DNA from: Rhipicephalus microplus
Taxonomy: Eukaryota > Arthropoda > Arachnida > Ixodida > Ixodidae
Assembly (NCBI RefSeq): GCF_043290135.1
Contig: NC_134710.1
Span: 202,486,692-202,550,691, forward strand
Direction of reading: 5' to 3'
DNA length: 64,000 nucleotides
A program made the position numbers and the translations under genes. Shown here piece after piece: positions 23,450 to 35,014 of this stretch. Within the stretch, counting starts at the first letter, position 1. Each line of letters opens with the position of its first letter. The notes below the pieces were generated by a model that was not told where the DNA came from, searched no databases, and worked only from the letters and a program-made list of their open reading frames with translations.

Positions 23450-25220
23450 ATACTAGTTTACCGCCAGGGGAAGGGTGCTCCTCTCACCACGCTTCCTCCC
23501 CGCGCCGCTATGACACGTGCTCATGTAGGAGAAGCCTTGCTGAATTCTTGGTTGCGCACCTATGACGTAGCACTGACGTCGTGTCACGTTTTCGAGCCAC
23601 GACGACGCACGACGCCTTACTCTCCTTATTATGGAGAAGGATGGTGTTGAATCCGATGGTTCGCAGCAAAGATCCCAGTGCTGCCAGCCATTTTTGAGTT
23701 TTCGGGACTTTGCCGTTACCGGCAACGGGTACTCGGACTGATGAGAAAAACTGTACATAGGTTTATTTTACATTATGTACAGGCGAGCATTTTGCCCCAT
23801 GACGAAGATCTAGACGAAGATGTCGTCCTACATCGTGACAATCTCGTCGAAGGCTCTCGCAGGAGCCCACTCACGCTGATTATCAAGAATCATTTTTCTC
23901 TCAACCTTAGATGAGGAAATGGCTTTAGACTTCGCTGTCCAACCACCAGACGTAGGCGTATATGCCGGGGGCCCCCCAATGAGAAAAGTTGGGGGGGGGG
24001 GGGCTGAGCTCCCCCATTTTTGACAGTGGTCACTGTCGGCTGCATGCTTGGGAAACTAACAACTAAAGCAAAGTTTTCTTTCACCACAGTAATCACTCAA
24101 TTATATTGTTACGAGGAAATGAAAATGTTACAAGGGAATGTTTTGATAAAGTGAAATTTTTCCAAAATTTCTGCTGTGATGATTGTCTTTGAGGGTTCCT
24201 TGTGGTGTGGGCTGCATATGTGATGCTTTCGCACCTTGTACTGTAACATTGCAAAGCAGGATACATTACAAGGCGCGTAAGCGTCTAGGACTGTAGCTTG
24301 CTTTGTTGTGGATAGGAACGAGCAATCGTTTTATGGACCAGTCCGAGCATTTGCTCCTTCAGGAAAACCATTTCCTTACACCAAAAAACAATAGCGTTAT
24401 CACTGCTTTGTCAAAACTGCTGTGAGCCGGTGATTGTGACGAATCTTTCAAGGGCGAAGAATCCCTTAGTTTAACCTTGTTACGCCTCACGCGTAACCGA
24501 GAGAAGAGACGAAAAAGAAAGAAAAGCAGTATCACTCGAACAGTATAATAGAAGGCACTGTCTCATAGAAGTACATACAAACTGCAGTTAAGTGAGGATA
24601 TTCTAGGTGGCGCTGTACCGCTGTTTTCCGATTGGCTGCTGCGCGCGCTTTGCCTGAGTGCGCGGGGAATGAGTGCCTCTCTCAGTTTCTGGATCGTTGT
24701 CGTACGTGGCGGATCGTTGGTGGGGCATGGACGAAACAGAGCAATGGGCGCATTCAAGACGCTTGCGCTCGGCTTCCTTGGCTCGCGTCTCGTAGGTGTT
24801 ACCCGCGCGCTGTCTACATTCTCGAACGCAATCGGACGCATTCACGGATGGACGGACACACGAACGGATGGACGGACGGTCGCTTAGCCCCACTCATGAT
24901 CATTCATTCCGTGGATATGCTGTGATTTTTTAAATATTTTAGTTCTGCCATGCTAGAAGCGCCACAGAAAGGTTTCCACTTTAGTCTCTGTTAAATCTGA
25001 TCAGCCTTGATTAGAGTAGCTAGGAGCGATGGCAGCAGTTTGCAAAGTAGCGACGAATAAATCAGTGAACTCAATTACAGTGGGAAGCTCTGATTCTAAG
25101 CTTACCCCGCAGCTTGACCGATCAGATCAGGGCGAAGGTGAAAGAGCATGGTTTTTGCACGATGGAGGCGAAATTTGAGTCAGGCTAGTTAGTTTTCATT
25201 CAACTTGAATCGTCTTTTAC
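23450..25220. other. Unassigned sequence with C/G-tract repeat and GGAC-rich patch
   Basis: A G-run (23988-24002) within AAAAGTTGGGGGG resembles the G/C-tract repeat seen near 8120. At 24843-24885 GGAC-type units repeat (ACGGATGGACGGAC). A minus-strand frame at 24893-24603 contains TYETRAKEAERKR, which recalls the charged repeats at 11047-11262, so a diverged member of that family is possible. No gene is supported. Confidence 0.45.
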
Positions 25221-25233
25221 AGATATAAATACA

Positions 25234-25474
25234 GCGCCGCCGCGGTGGTCTAGTGGATAAGGTACTCGGCTGCTGACCCGCAGGGCGCGGGCTCGAATCC
25301 CGGCTGCGGCGGCTGCATTTCCGATGGAGGCGGAAATGTTGTAGGCCCGTGCGCTCAGATTTGGGTGCACGTTAAAGAACCCCAGGTGGTCTAAATTTCC
25401 GGAGCCCTCCACTACGGCGTCTCTCATAATCATATAGTGGTTTTGGGACGTTAAACCCCACATATCAATTAATC
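25234..25474 (+). mobile_element. SINE family A, full-length copy with TSD
   Basis: The element is 241 bp. The tRNA-like head runs from GCCGCCGCGGTGGTCTAGTG, with box B GGCTCGAATCC. The body follows and the end is GTTTTGGGACGTTAAACCCC. It is flanked by AGATATAAATACA (25221-25233) and AGATATAAACACA (25475-25487), a 13-bp TSD with one mismatch. This copy and those at 42919 and 51755 define the family ends. Confidence 0.95.
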
Positions 25475-25614
25475 AGATATAAACACAACACCGACAGCAA
25501 AGAAGCACACACGCGAAGCGCTGCTTTATGCTCTTTCTCTCTATCTCTCTCTCTCAGAAAGGATGAAATTACAGAGATGTACGCGCGCATACACTGCTAA
25601 ACACCATAAGGCTG

Positions 25615-26430
25615 TGTGGGCCACTGTGGGCGCAGGTTAGCCAGATGAGGACAGAGGACGCTCGAGGACAACCAGAGACTTTTATGTACACGAAGACGAA
25701 CAAGGGAATACACACTACATAAACTCACACATATGTACACGCGTTCACGGTCCTACGTGGAAGGGAAGTTAATGTTCTAGTTCGTCCACTCACGTTCCAC
25801 TCTTGGAGCATAAACATTGCGATTGACCTTGAGCTCTCTCATAGGCAGGAGGCGGAGTGCCTTATGCTTGCGGAGTTCGTACCGAGGCGGGGCCCCGCCT
25901 ATAAGATAACCACCAGGGGCATCCCAGTACGGTGGTCAACGCCTGGACTTGCCTGTACACACACCGAGAACAGCGTACCGCCGACTGCCGCGAACAGACC
26001 TGGGACAGCGTCTCGCTCCGAGACCAGAGCAGCAGCTGGCCGTGACGAAGATTGCTTCAGACCGACCCGGGGGTGAGGTGGGGCGATGCCCAGTCCAGGA
26101 CGCAACCGAGGACTTCAACGCCGAGACGAAGCCCGGACACGGAGGGTCAGAACGAGCAGTCGGGGCGTGGTCCGAACTTGTTCTTGCGCTCTGCTCTCTG
26201 GGGTTAGCCGAGCTGTCCCCGTGGCTCGGGAGCTTCTTCACGAGGTACGCGCACGATCACGCGCATAGGCGAGCTTAATCGTTTCACCGCTATCACCATC
26301 ATGGTAATTCCCGCGCACCCTGAAATACTAAATCGGCCCCGCACACCGATCACAAATAAATCGGCCCCGTACACTGATCTTCTACGTCAAAGCACGACGC
26401 ATACTTTCCAGGGCAATGTTTTCCACCACA
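25615..26430 (-). repeat. 3' LTR (816 bp)
   Basis: On the minus strand it starts TGTGGTGGAAAACATTGCC and ends GTGGCCCACA. It is nearly identical to the copy at 29458-30273, with scattered substitutions, so the insertion is fairly recent compared with its neighbours. Confidence 0.95.
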
Positions 26431-26450
26431 TCTTCCCCCCCCCCCCAGTT
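26431..26450 (-). promoter_or_regulatory. Polypurine tract
   Basis: On the minus strand a purine run made of a string of G and then AAGA abuts the 3' LTR. This is the expected plus-strand priming site of an LTR element. Confidence 0.8.
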
Positions 26451-26490
26451 CAAGAACAGCGAAACGGTGGGAAAAGAAGGGTAGGCATGT

Positions 26491-27830
26491 TCATAGAGTA
26501 GATAACGTGATACTCGCGTCACGAGTTCTTTGTTTTCTAGTAAGGCTAGGTGCTACAGCCACATCCTTCCAATTCTGCGTTTGTGCTAGTTGGGCTTGTA
26601 ATAAATTCTCTGCGCCTTCGATTTCTATTTGGTGGATTGACGTTACAGCAGCAGCTGTCGTCGTTGACGTGTCCGGGGCCTTCCGCAGATCGTACTTTTT
26701 GAGCATGTTGATGTGGGAGACAGTTGTTTTGTGACCGAGGTCCACAGCATAATCCAATAGGCTTTTCTTGTCTATCACAGCAAAGGGGCCCTTCCATGTT
26801 AGTATCAGTTTGTTGTGATCGGCGGGTAGCAGCACAAGAACTTCGTCACCCACGCTTAAGTCCCGCTTCTTCGCCTTGCGATCATAGTAAGTCTTCTGGC
26901 GAACATGTGCCTTCGCAAGGTCCTGAGATGCTTTATCACAGGTTCGTTGCAGACGTTCCCGCAACTCTACAATGTATTCGTAGGCTGACTTGGTCGCGTC
27001 ATCCAACTATGGGTTAGTCCACAAGTCTCTCAAAATCGTCATTGGGCTGCGAACGTATCGGCCATAGAGTAACTCGAACGGCGAGTATCCGGTACTCTTT
27101 TGTGGCATCTCCCAATACGCGAAAAGGAGGGGGCCGAGGTAGTGGTCCCAATTTTTTGGGCTTTCCTGACTCATTCGGCGGAGCATTTGCTTCAACGTGC
27201 CGTTGAATCGCTCCACTAACCCGTTTGCCATCGGATGGTAAAGGGTTGTCGGTAATTGCCTGATAGATAGTAGCCGACTGAACTCCTTCATAACCGACGA
27301 CATGAAGGTTGTCCCGCGGTCACTTACAATTTCGCGTGGTGGACCAACTCGCGACAGCATTTCCATTAGTCCCTCTGCCACGACCTTGCTTTCACTCGAA
27401 GGAAGTGCGATGGCGTCTGGATACCTCGTTGCAAAATCCACCATGGTTAGAATGTACCTGTTGCCCTTGGGAGATGTCGGTGACAAAGGGCCGATGATGT
27501 CGATGCCCACACGTGAAAACGGGGTCTCAATGATTGGCATGGTACCTAGCAGAGCCCGACCAACCAAATGGCGCGGGACAGTCCGCTGACAGATATTGCA
27601 GGACTTCACAAACCTCTTGGTTTCTGATTAAACCCCTGGCCAGAAGAATTCGGCTAGAATACGGTCAGTTCGGGATATCCCTTGGCGTCCGGCGAGGATA
27701 CCTTCTGGGCTAGTTTGAGCACAGTCTCTCGCAGTTGGCTCGGTACGACGTCCTTCTCCGAGAGTAACTTGTGCTTCCGATACAAGATACCGTCGACAAG
27801 GAAGAAGCAGGTTTCGCGATTCTTTACAAT
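26491..27830 (-). pseudogene. Integrase of the 25.6-30.3 kb LTR element
   Basis: Blocks in order on the minus strand: FFLVDGILYRKHKLLSE, GISRTDRILAEFFWPGV and CNICQRT (part of the HHCC zinc domain). The catalytic core has D in GIDIIGP, D in VSDRGTTF and E in GLVERFNG. The C-terminal part has VGDEVLVLLPADHNKLILTW and then WKGPFAVID. The frame is cut by a TAA just before the CNICQ block and by a TAG at 27007-27009 between core and C-terminus. All three DDE residues are present. Confidence 0.85.
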
Positions 27831-28196
27831 CAAATTTTTACCAAGACTCTCATAACAATGCCATAAAGATGGGTCATTTTTTGGTATTCCTCAAGCGTCC
27901 CTTTGTCTATGATTGTGGCAGTGGCTTTCAGAACAGGTAGCCGGGTTGTGGCGCGTGTTCTTTTCACTGCTGCAGCACTATCACCCAGTGGTACTTGATC
28001 TGCGGGTCCACGGGATGTCCAAGTTGTCTCTACTGTCATCGGTAAGTAGCCTGAATCGTTTCCGACATCACTTTGCGTGTCGTCCGCGATGATGGGCACG
28101 GGCGAGTTAGAGTTTTCTGACTACCTTCCCTCCGCTGTAATCACGATGCCTCGCACGATGCTGCTGAGGCTTGTGCGAATATTCTAGCTCTGTAGA

Positions 28197-28898
28197 TCAG
28201 GCACCTTCGATGTTGCCTAGCACGACATCGTATAGAGGGTTCTTCAGGCATTTAACTCGCACGACACCGGTGAATAACGGTGTGTCAATAGAAACTATTG
28301 CCTCCGGCAAGTAGTGCACTGTTCTATCGAGCAGAAAAACCGGACTTCTAGTGCCCATAAACTTCTCTTTCGGGACAAGCCTTTCTCGTACCACTACCGT
28401 GTTGCATCCCATATCTCGAAGTACAGATACAGCTTTGCCCTCAAGCAATCCTCTCACTACAGGCAGAGTTCCGACATCAGCCACAGTTGGGGTAGGCGTC
28501 GACGTCGTATTCACGACTGGTATAGTCTCCCCAGTCTGAAGTACGACGTACCCTTCATCCGGTTTCTCCGGTGTGTCAGCGTTGTCTCCCTATTTGGGTG
28601 ACAGCCTGCACGACGCCAACCGCTTTTCCTGGGTTAGAGTTGTCTCCGCAGACGAACCGTTCCTGCCACTTGACCAGCCTGTTGCTGACTGGTTATTTCT
28701 TGTCCGAGAGCAACATTCAGACGCACAGTGCCCTGTCTTATTGCACAAGAAACACAGACTTTGGCCCTTGAACTGGCGCTTAGCAGTTTCTGCTTTACGA
28801 GCATCTGCTGAGCTCTCTTTATACAGCTTGTCCTTGCCCAAATTGGAAAAATCTTGGGATTCCAGAAGGCAATCTGCGTTGTGTGCTAAAAAGTGCAT
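28197..28898 (-). pseudogene. Nucleocapsid knuckle and protease of the 25.6-30.3 kb LTR element
   Basis: A CCHC knuckle CFLCNKTGHCASEC is followed by an in-frame TAG near 28590. An aspartic-protease-like domain then shows LPVVRGLLEGKAVSVLRDMG, where the usual DTG/DSG active site is DMG. It ends ...YDVVLGNI. The linker down to 28099 is Arg/Lys-rich and leads into integrase without any RT motif. Confidence 0.75.
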
Positions 28899-29040
28899 TT
28901 CTTACAGTTCCTCTCCTTCAGAAATACCCTCAGGGTGGGTGAGCATCGCTTCATAAACTGTTCTGAAATCATTACGTCGCGAAGAGCGTCATTTGTTTTC
29001 TCGACATTTGCCAGCTCCATCTAACGGTCGAAATACCCTG

Positions 29041-29385
29041 CTATGCGAGAAGCATATTGGAGCCCCGTCTCCTTGTCCTCTGGTCTCGCCTTCCGAAATT
29101 TCTCGCGGTATCCTTCAGCCGTATACCGTAATCGTCGCTTACCGGTCGCCCTATCTCTCCCGCGTTCGCACCAGTCGTTTGCTCTTGCAACTTTAGCTTC
29201 AACTGCAAAACGCGCTCCTCGACTTGCAGCCGCCTTTCCTCCAGCGCTATCTTTTCTCGCTGCTCGTCGCGAAATTGCGCGCGAAGGTCCCTTTCGATAA
29301 CGCGCTCAGCGTCAACCCATTCCTGTAGTGCTGATCCCGTTAGACCCATGCCCGTTGCGATCGCGGGCAATTTCTCTAAATCCAT
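29041..29385 (-). pseudogene. Gag N-terminal part of the 25.6-30.3 kb LTR element
   Basis: It starts at ATG (29385-29383) with MDLEKLPAIATGMGLTGSA and continues into a charged coiled coil (ERRLQVEERVLQLKLKLQEQ). The frame closes at 29041, so it is shifted relative to the knuckle frame. MDLEKL-type starts followed by a coiled coil are common in Ty3/gypsy gags of invertebrates. Confidence 0.7.
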
Positions 29386-29457
29386 CGGTTCGTCCCGCCC
29401 GTCTAGCCCTCGGCAAGAAGGTAAGGCTGATCTATTCTGGCAAGGCTCGCCAAAATT

Positions 29458-30273
29458 TGTGGGCAACTTTGGGCGCAGGTTAGCCAGATGAGGACAGAGG
29501 ACGCTCGAGGACAACCAGAGACTTTTATGTACACGAAGACGAACAAGGGAATACACACTACATAAACTCACACATATGTACACGCGTTCACGGTCCTACG
29601 CAGAAGGGAAGTTAATGTTCTAGTTCGTCCACTCACGTTCTACTCTTGGAGCGTGAACATTGCGATTGACCTTGAGCTCTCTCGTAGGCAGGATGCGGTG
29701 TGCCTTATGCTTGCGGAGTTCGTACCGAGGCGGGGCCCGGCCTTGAAGATAACCACCAGGGGCATCCCAGTACGGTGGTCAACGCCTGGACTTGCCTGTA
29801 CACACACCGAGAACAGCGTACCGCCGACTGCCGCGAACAGACCTGGGACAGCGTCTCGCTCCGAGACCAGAGCAGCAGCTGGCCGTGACGAACGTTGCTT
29901 CAAACCAACCCGGGGGTGAGGTGGTGTGATGCGCAGTCCAGGACGCACCCGAGGACTTCAACGCCGAGACGAAGCCCGGACACGGAGGGTCAGAACGAGC
30001 AGTCGGGGCGTGGCCCGAACTTGTTCTTGCGCTCTGTTCTCTGGGGTTAGCCGAGCTGTCCCCGTGGCTCGGGAGCTTTTTCACGAGGTACGCGCACGAG
30101 CACGCGCATAGGCGAGCTTAATCGTTTCACTGCTATCACCATCATGGTAATTCCCACGCATCCTGAAATACTAAATCGGCCCCGCACACTGATCAAACAT
30201 AAATCTGCCCCGCACACCGATCTTCTACGTCAAAGCACGACGCACACTCTCCAGGGCAATGTTTTCCACCACA
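29458..30273 (-). repeat. 5' LTR (816 bp)
   Basis: It has the same length and ends as the 25615-26430 copy. On the minus strand it is followed within 6 nt by TGGCGAGCC, a candidate primer binding site complementary to a tRNA 3' end in ...GGCTCGCCA. Confidence 0.95.
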
Positions 30274-31029
30274 AGCTGCAAAAGAAAATATTTTGTTATT
30301 TAATGAATCCATCTCGCCAGCTGCTATAAGTTGCCGCTGCTGATGTCATCGGCGGCTAGACTACTTGAATTACATTTAGAAGGAGATGCTCCCCGGCTAA
30401 TCCGAAAAGTTTTAAGTATTGCTCAGCACAGTAATACTTATTACACATTTGCTGTAACAAACCACGACATTTCATAGATTCATGACGTCATGTAACAAGC
30501 AGGTTGATTTCATGGCATACAGAAAATTTTAAATTACGCAGAACAAATGGAAAACAATATGTCGTAGTCAAAACGGTTCATTTTTTTAAGTGGTTGTGCA
30601 TAAGTGGTAATTACGCGATGATTTTCGCGTGATTTAAGGCCTCACATAACTAGGTGGTGCTGTGTGCATGGCTCAGAATCTTTAGACTAATTTTATAAAG
30701 CTAATGACCATTTCGAACGGAAGCTAACAGGTATAGTTTACCGTTATAATAGGCCACAATTTTCTCTTTCGAAGGAGAATTTTGTTTACACCGTATGTAT
30801 TGGCGTGTTTATGCAGGTGCCTAGGGGCCCTTTAGGCAATTTTGTTAATACAGTTACGATGGGTGCAAACAATGTACTACGCCCCCAACACCACAAATTA
30901 TACATTTTCAAAGAAAAAGGTTGAGAAGTGGACAATACGGGTAATATAATATTAGCAATTATCTTATTATTGCACGCACAAGCTAGTTTGTTTTGAATAA
31001 TAGCAAACAATTAAGGTAAAGTATAATAC
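30274..31029. other. AT-rich spacer between two LTR elements
   Basis: No gene or repeat is recognised. The sequence is AT-rich with short frames only, and separates the RT-less LTR element from the nested gypsy stack. Confidence 0.6.
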
Positions 31030-31145
31030 TGTCCCGGAGTCACGACGTGGAAGAAGAAAGCAGTTGCAGGTCGAATAATAAATTGCTCATTTGAGCCGAG
31101 CTTGTGGCCACCTAAAAGAAAAATCTGAATACAGAATGGTACAGA
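31030..31145 (-). repeat. Truncated 3' LTR of the outer gypsy element
   Basis: TGTCCCGGAGTCACGACGTG matches the LTR edge at 42620 (TGTCACGGGGTCACGACGTG) and continues through TCGAATAATAAA. Homology stops after about 115 bp, and the end of pol follows directly. The rest of this LTR and the pol-LTR spacer are deleted. Confidence 0.8.
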
Positions 31146-31159
31146 AATCAGAATGATGC

Positions 31160-32250
31160 CGTCGGGAACGACCTCATAGTCGAGTGGGCCGAGACGTCAA
31201 ACTACTATGTACGGTCAGAAGTACCGTCGCAGAAGTTTTTCACTGAGCCCACGTCGGCGTATCGGCGTTCATACCCAGAAACGGTCCCCGGACTGGTACT
31301 CAACGAAGCTTCGCCAAAGATTGTAACGGCGGCTATTGGTCGCCTGCTGATTCTTGATGCACTGGCGGGCGAGTTAACGAGCTTCTTCCACGCACTGAAA
31401 GTAGGTGGTGACGCCAAGGTTCTCTTCGTCAGCGACTTTGGAAGCATAGCGTCGAGCGTCGTTGCCGGGCTCCTTCCATAGACCAACTTGTACGGCGTCA
31501 TCTGCGTCATTTCTTAGATAGCTGTATTGTACGCGAAGACCACGTACGAGAGGATTTCATTCCACGTCTTGTGCTCGACGTAGACGTACATAGCCAGAAT
31601 AGCAGCGATGGTCTTATTAAGACGTTCGGTGAGGCCGTTGGTTTGTGGATGATAGGCGGTAGTGCAGCGATGACTAGTCTGGCTGTATCTCAGGATCCCC
31701 TGAATTAGGTCCACCGTAAACGCTGTACCTCTATCAGTAATGAGGACCTGTGGAGCTTCATGACGCGGAACATTGTTCTCGACGGGGAACCTTGCTACCT
31801 CGGAGGCATTGCCTTTGGGGAGGGCCTTTGTTTCGGCGTAGCGTGTGAGGTAGTCAGTAGCTACGATGATCCTTTTGTTCCCGGAATTCGACGTCGGGAG
31901 CGGCCCCGGTAAGCCCATGTCGATTTGCTGGAACGGCCGGCGAGGTGGCTCGATGGGCTGGAGAAGTCCGGCTGGCCTAGTAAGCGGTGTCTTTCGTCGC
32001 TGACAGTCGCGGGAGGTCCTGACGCAGCGAGTGACGTCGGCGAAAGTCATGGCCAGTGGTACTTTTATTGTATTCTTGCGAGCGTACGGCAAACACCGAG
32101 GTGTCCAGCCATCGGGTCATCGCGTATGGCCTCGAGTACTTCTGGTTTCACCACTGAAGAAACCATGAGAAGGTGGTCGCCCGAACGGGCGAGAAGTTCT
32201 TCTTTAAGAGAACTTCGTTTCGCAAGAAGAACGACTCGAGTTCTCTCTTG
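31160..32250 (-). pseudogene. Integrase of the outer gypsy element
   Basis: On the minus strand it shows the zinc-domain cysteines (SRDCQRRKTP) and a core with D in DMGLPGPLP, D in ITDRGTAF and E in GLTERLNK. The C-terminal piece from 31510 is in another frame and ends with DYEVVPD-type residues near 31170. The DDE triad is intact; GMDLLGP has drifted to DMGLPGP. Confidence 0.8.
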
Positions 32251-32380
32251 AAAACATTCGGAACAGTCGTGCTGCTACCCTCGAGGTATTCCACAGGGCT
32301 TCTGAGTTCCGGGTAAGCTCACTATTGCTCAGCGAAGTCGTCGGCAGTACATCATGTGCACAATGATGATGAAATAAAAC

Positions 32381-32381
<1 letters not shown>

Positions 32382-32465
<84 letters not shown>

Positions 32466-32474
32466 TATTATTAG
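32382..32474. repeat. (ATT)n microsatellite inside outer pol
   Basis: About 30 ATT/TTA units interrupt the spacer between the RNase H and integrase parts of the outer element. On the minus strand this reads as a poly-Asn run, which makes a short open frame but is not a protein feature. Confidence 0.95.
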
Positions 32475-32499
32475 TTATTGTTAAGAAGCTGTCCTCTTT

Positions 32500-32930
32500 C
32501 AGGCCGTCGGGCAGCGGTGGTTCAACGGTGGCACGAGACAAGCAGTCGGTGTCAGAGTGTGTTCTTCCAGACTTGTAAACGACGGGCACGTCAAATTTTT
32601 GAAGTCTGAGGCTCCATCATGCGAGGCGACCCCAAGGGTCTTTCAAGTTAGCTAGCCAACACAAGGCATGGTGGTCGCTCACAACTTTGAAAGGTCTGCT
32701 GTAGAGGTAGGGGCAAAACCTCGACGCTGCCCAGATCATGGCAAGGCACTCCTTTTCTATTGTGGAATAGTTGGCCTCGGCCTTGAATAGCGACCAGCTA
32801 CCATAACTGATGACCTTTTCCACGCCACCAGTCCTTTGCACGAGGACGGCACCAAGTCTTACGCTGCTTGCGTCGGTGTGGACTTCTGTTTCGGCGTATT
32901 CATCGAAATGCGCCGGTATCGGTAGTGTTT
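32500..32930 (-). pseudogene. RNase H of the outer gypsy element
   Basis: Blocks seen are [53 protein letters not shown] and [14 protein letters not shown]. These are the standard gypsy RNase H and tether motifs. The first catalytic Asp lies upstream in a frameshifted part. Confidence 0.8.
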
Positions 32931-33039
32931 AGAGGCGTCGTTTAAGTGCCTAAAATGCTTACTCTTGTGCCGCTTTCCACCTGAATTCGACGTTGCTTTT
33001 CGTGAGGTGAGTTAGTGGCTCGGTGATCTGTGAAAAACG

Positions 33040-34000
33040 TTTGACAAAACACCTGTAATAAGCGCACAATCCGAGGAATCGGGTACAGCATTCTTGTCAG
33101 CGGGCTGCGGGAAATGAGTGATGGCGGATCCTCGAGTCGGGACGGACTCCAGACTCGCTTATCACGTGTCCCAGGAACAACAGCTCCTTGTACGCGAGGC
33201 GGCACTTTCCTGGCCTCAGGGTTAGTCCAGAGGTGCTGATAGCTTAAAGTACTACTTCAAGGCGCCGGAGATGCTCGTCGAAGCTGGAGGAAAACACTAC
33301 GTCATCCAAGTACACGAGGCAAGTCTGCCAATTCAATCGAGCCAGCCCGATGTTCATAACGGGCTGGAACGTCGCAGGCGCCCAGCAAAGACTGAATGGC
33401 ATGACCTTAAACTCGAAGAGGCCGTCTTCTTTCGATCTCTCTCGCCAACCTCAATTTGCCAAAAGCCCGTTTTGAGGTCCATCGAAGAGAAGTACTTTGC
33501 GTTGTGAAGACGGTCATGTGCGTCGTCTATACGTGAAAGAGCGTACACGTCCTTCTTTGTCATTTTTTTCAGGCAGGCGGTAATCGACGCTAAAACGAAC
33601 GGGTTCCGTCCTTCTCTACTAATACCACGGGTGACGCCCACGGACTCAGGACGGCTGAATGATGTCGTCGCGTAGCATTTCGTCGACTTGTTTATTCACG
33701 GCGTCGCGTTCACGCGTCGAGATTCGGTACGGGCTTTGTCGAATTGGTCGGGCACTTTCTTCTGTTATGATGCGATGTTTCGCGACTGGGGTTTGTCGAA
33801 TTCGCGAAAATGACGAGAAGCAGTCCTTGAATTGCAAGAACAGGAACTTGAGCTGGTCTTGCTTGCACTTCGAAAGGCTCGGGTTGACATCAAATTCTGG
33901 TTCGGTCTCTCGATTTGTCGAAGCAGCATCCGCAGCATCGAAGAAGGCGAATGAACTACTGGCCTCCACGACTTCGTCGATGTGGGCGACCGCCGTACCA
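33040..34000 (-). pseudogene. Reverse transcriptase of the outer gypsy element
   Basis: The N-terminal part reads RQSPYRISTRERDAVNKQVD and LRDDIIQPS. Further on come YFSSMDLKTGFWQIEV and, in another frame near 33300, VYLDDVVFSSSFDEH with the catalytic YLDD intact. Frameshifts lie near 33646 and 33480, so no full RT frame exists. Confidence 0.85.
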
Positions 34001-34229
34001 CGGTTGAGGTGCCTATATTCGTGACTGAAGTGTGTCAGCACCACCTTTGCCTTGCCGTCACGCATCTCAGATATGCCTCTTGCGACGCAAATGTGACGGT
34101 TCAGAAGAAGGGGCTGATCGGCCTCGACGACGCCATGAAAATTTTCGGCTCTTTTGGTACCAATGGAAACGACGACGCTGGGAAAATGCAGCACGGTGAC
34201 CTGCTCTTTTAGCACATGCAATGCGTGAT

Positions 34230-34600
34230 TCCTTGGCGTTGTAGGGGTCAGCAGCGTGTCAATGACAGCGCCGTGTTGTCTTAGAAAGTCCATTACAAGA
34301 TTCACATCCCTGGAGCGATTTCGTAAGATAACAAAGCTCGCAGGTTAAGTCTGGTTATTGATGGTTATTCTAGCTGTGGAGACTCCAGTCGGCGTTATTA
34401 AGTGACCTTCAGCGGTCCGGATTTTGGCGCCTTGCCATGCAGTCCTCACTTTTTTCAACTTCGTCGCGAGAGACCCACTGACGACGGAATAGTCGGCTCC
34501 AGCGCCGACAAGAGCAGTGACGAGGTGGCTGTCGAATATTACGTCGAAGTCGCTGGTTCATCGTCGTGCGTTGCGGTTGGGTCGAGGCGTCAGGTCACGG
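34230..34600 (-). pseudogene. Protease of the outer gypsy element, active site lost
   Basis: The segment LVGAGADYSVVSGSLATKLK corresponds to the retropepsin start LVDTGADYSVV. The Asp and Thr of the active site are replaced by Gly and Ala. Downstream RTAEGHLITPTGV and LVMDFLRQHGAVID are typical of the family. Confidence 0.75.
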
Positions 34601-35014
34601 CGACGTCTATTTGCTCCGCTGATTTTAACATTGCCTGATGACGTCTTCTGCAGGCTGCGAAGGTTCGACGTCAAGACCCTTTTTCTCTTGCGGCGGGTGC
34701 TTTCAATTTCGTGGCGGCGTCGTCGGCGGCAGCGGAGGAGGATCTTCGGTAGTTCTTCGTACAGCAACCGCACCTCCATCGGTTGCTGCCCATAGTTTTC
34801 CGTGTAAGGGCTCCGAGATCGCCGACATTGTGCGAGAAGAAGTTCAGCAATCGCTTCGAATTCCCCAAGCATCGCTGCCCGAGCTGGAAGCTATGAGCTA
34901 CGCCGCTGCAGTATGCCACAACGCTCCTCCCCGTCCACGTCAAAACGCCGCCCCGTCGCACTTCCGAGATCGGCCGCGAACAGGGCCGGTGTGCTGACCA
35001 CGGTGCAGTGAGGT

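Larger units (their letters stand above)
25615..30273 (-). mobile_element. LTR retrotransposon with gag-protease-integrase order and no reverse transcriptase
   Basis: Two 816-bp LTRs, both TG...CA, bound about 3.0 kb of internal sequence read on the minus strand. The internal order is gag (from 29385), CCHC knuckle and protease (28898-28197), a linker, then integrase (27830-26491), which ends about 60 bp before the polypurine tract and 3' LTR. No RT or RNase H motif is present. Integrase directly after protease is the order of Gmr1-like Ty3/gypsy elements, where RT follows integrase; here the RT-RNase H segment would be missing next to the 3' LTR. Flanks GGCTG and AGCTG may be an imperfect 5-bp TSD. 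Frameshifts and stops show decay. Confidence 0.85.

Noticed and set aside
32329..32589. Poly-Asn protein
   Set aside because: The Asn run is an (ATT)n microsatellite in the outer gypsy pol spacer; the rest of the frame is pol.
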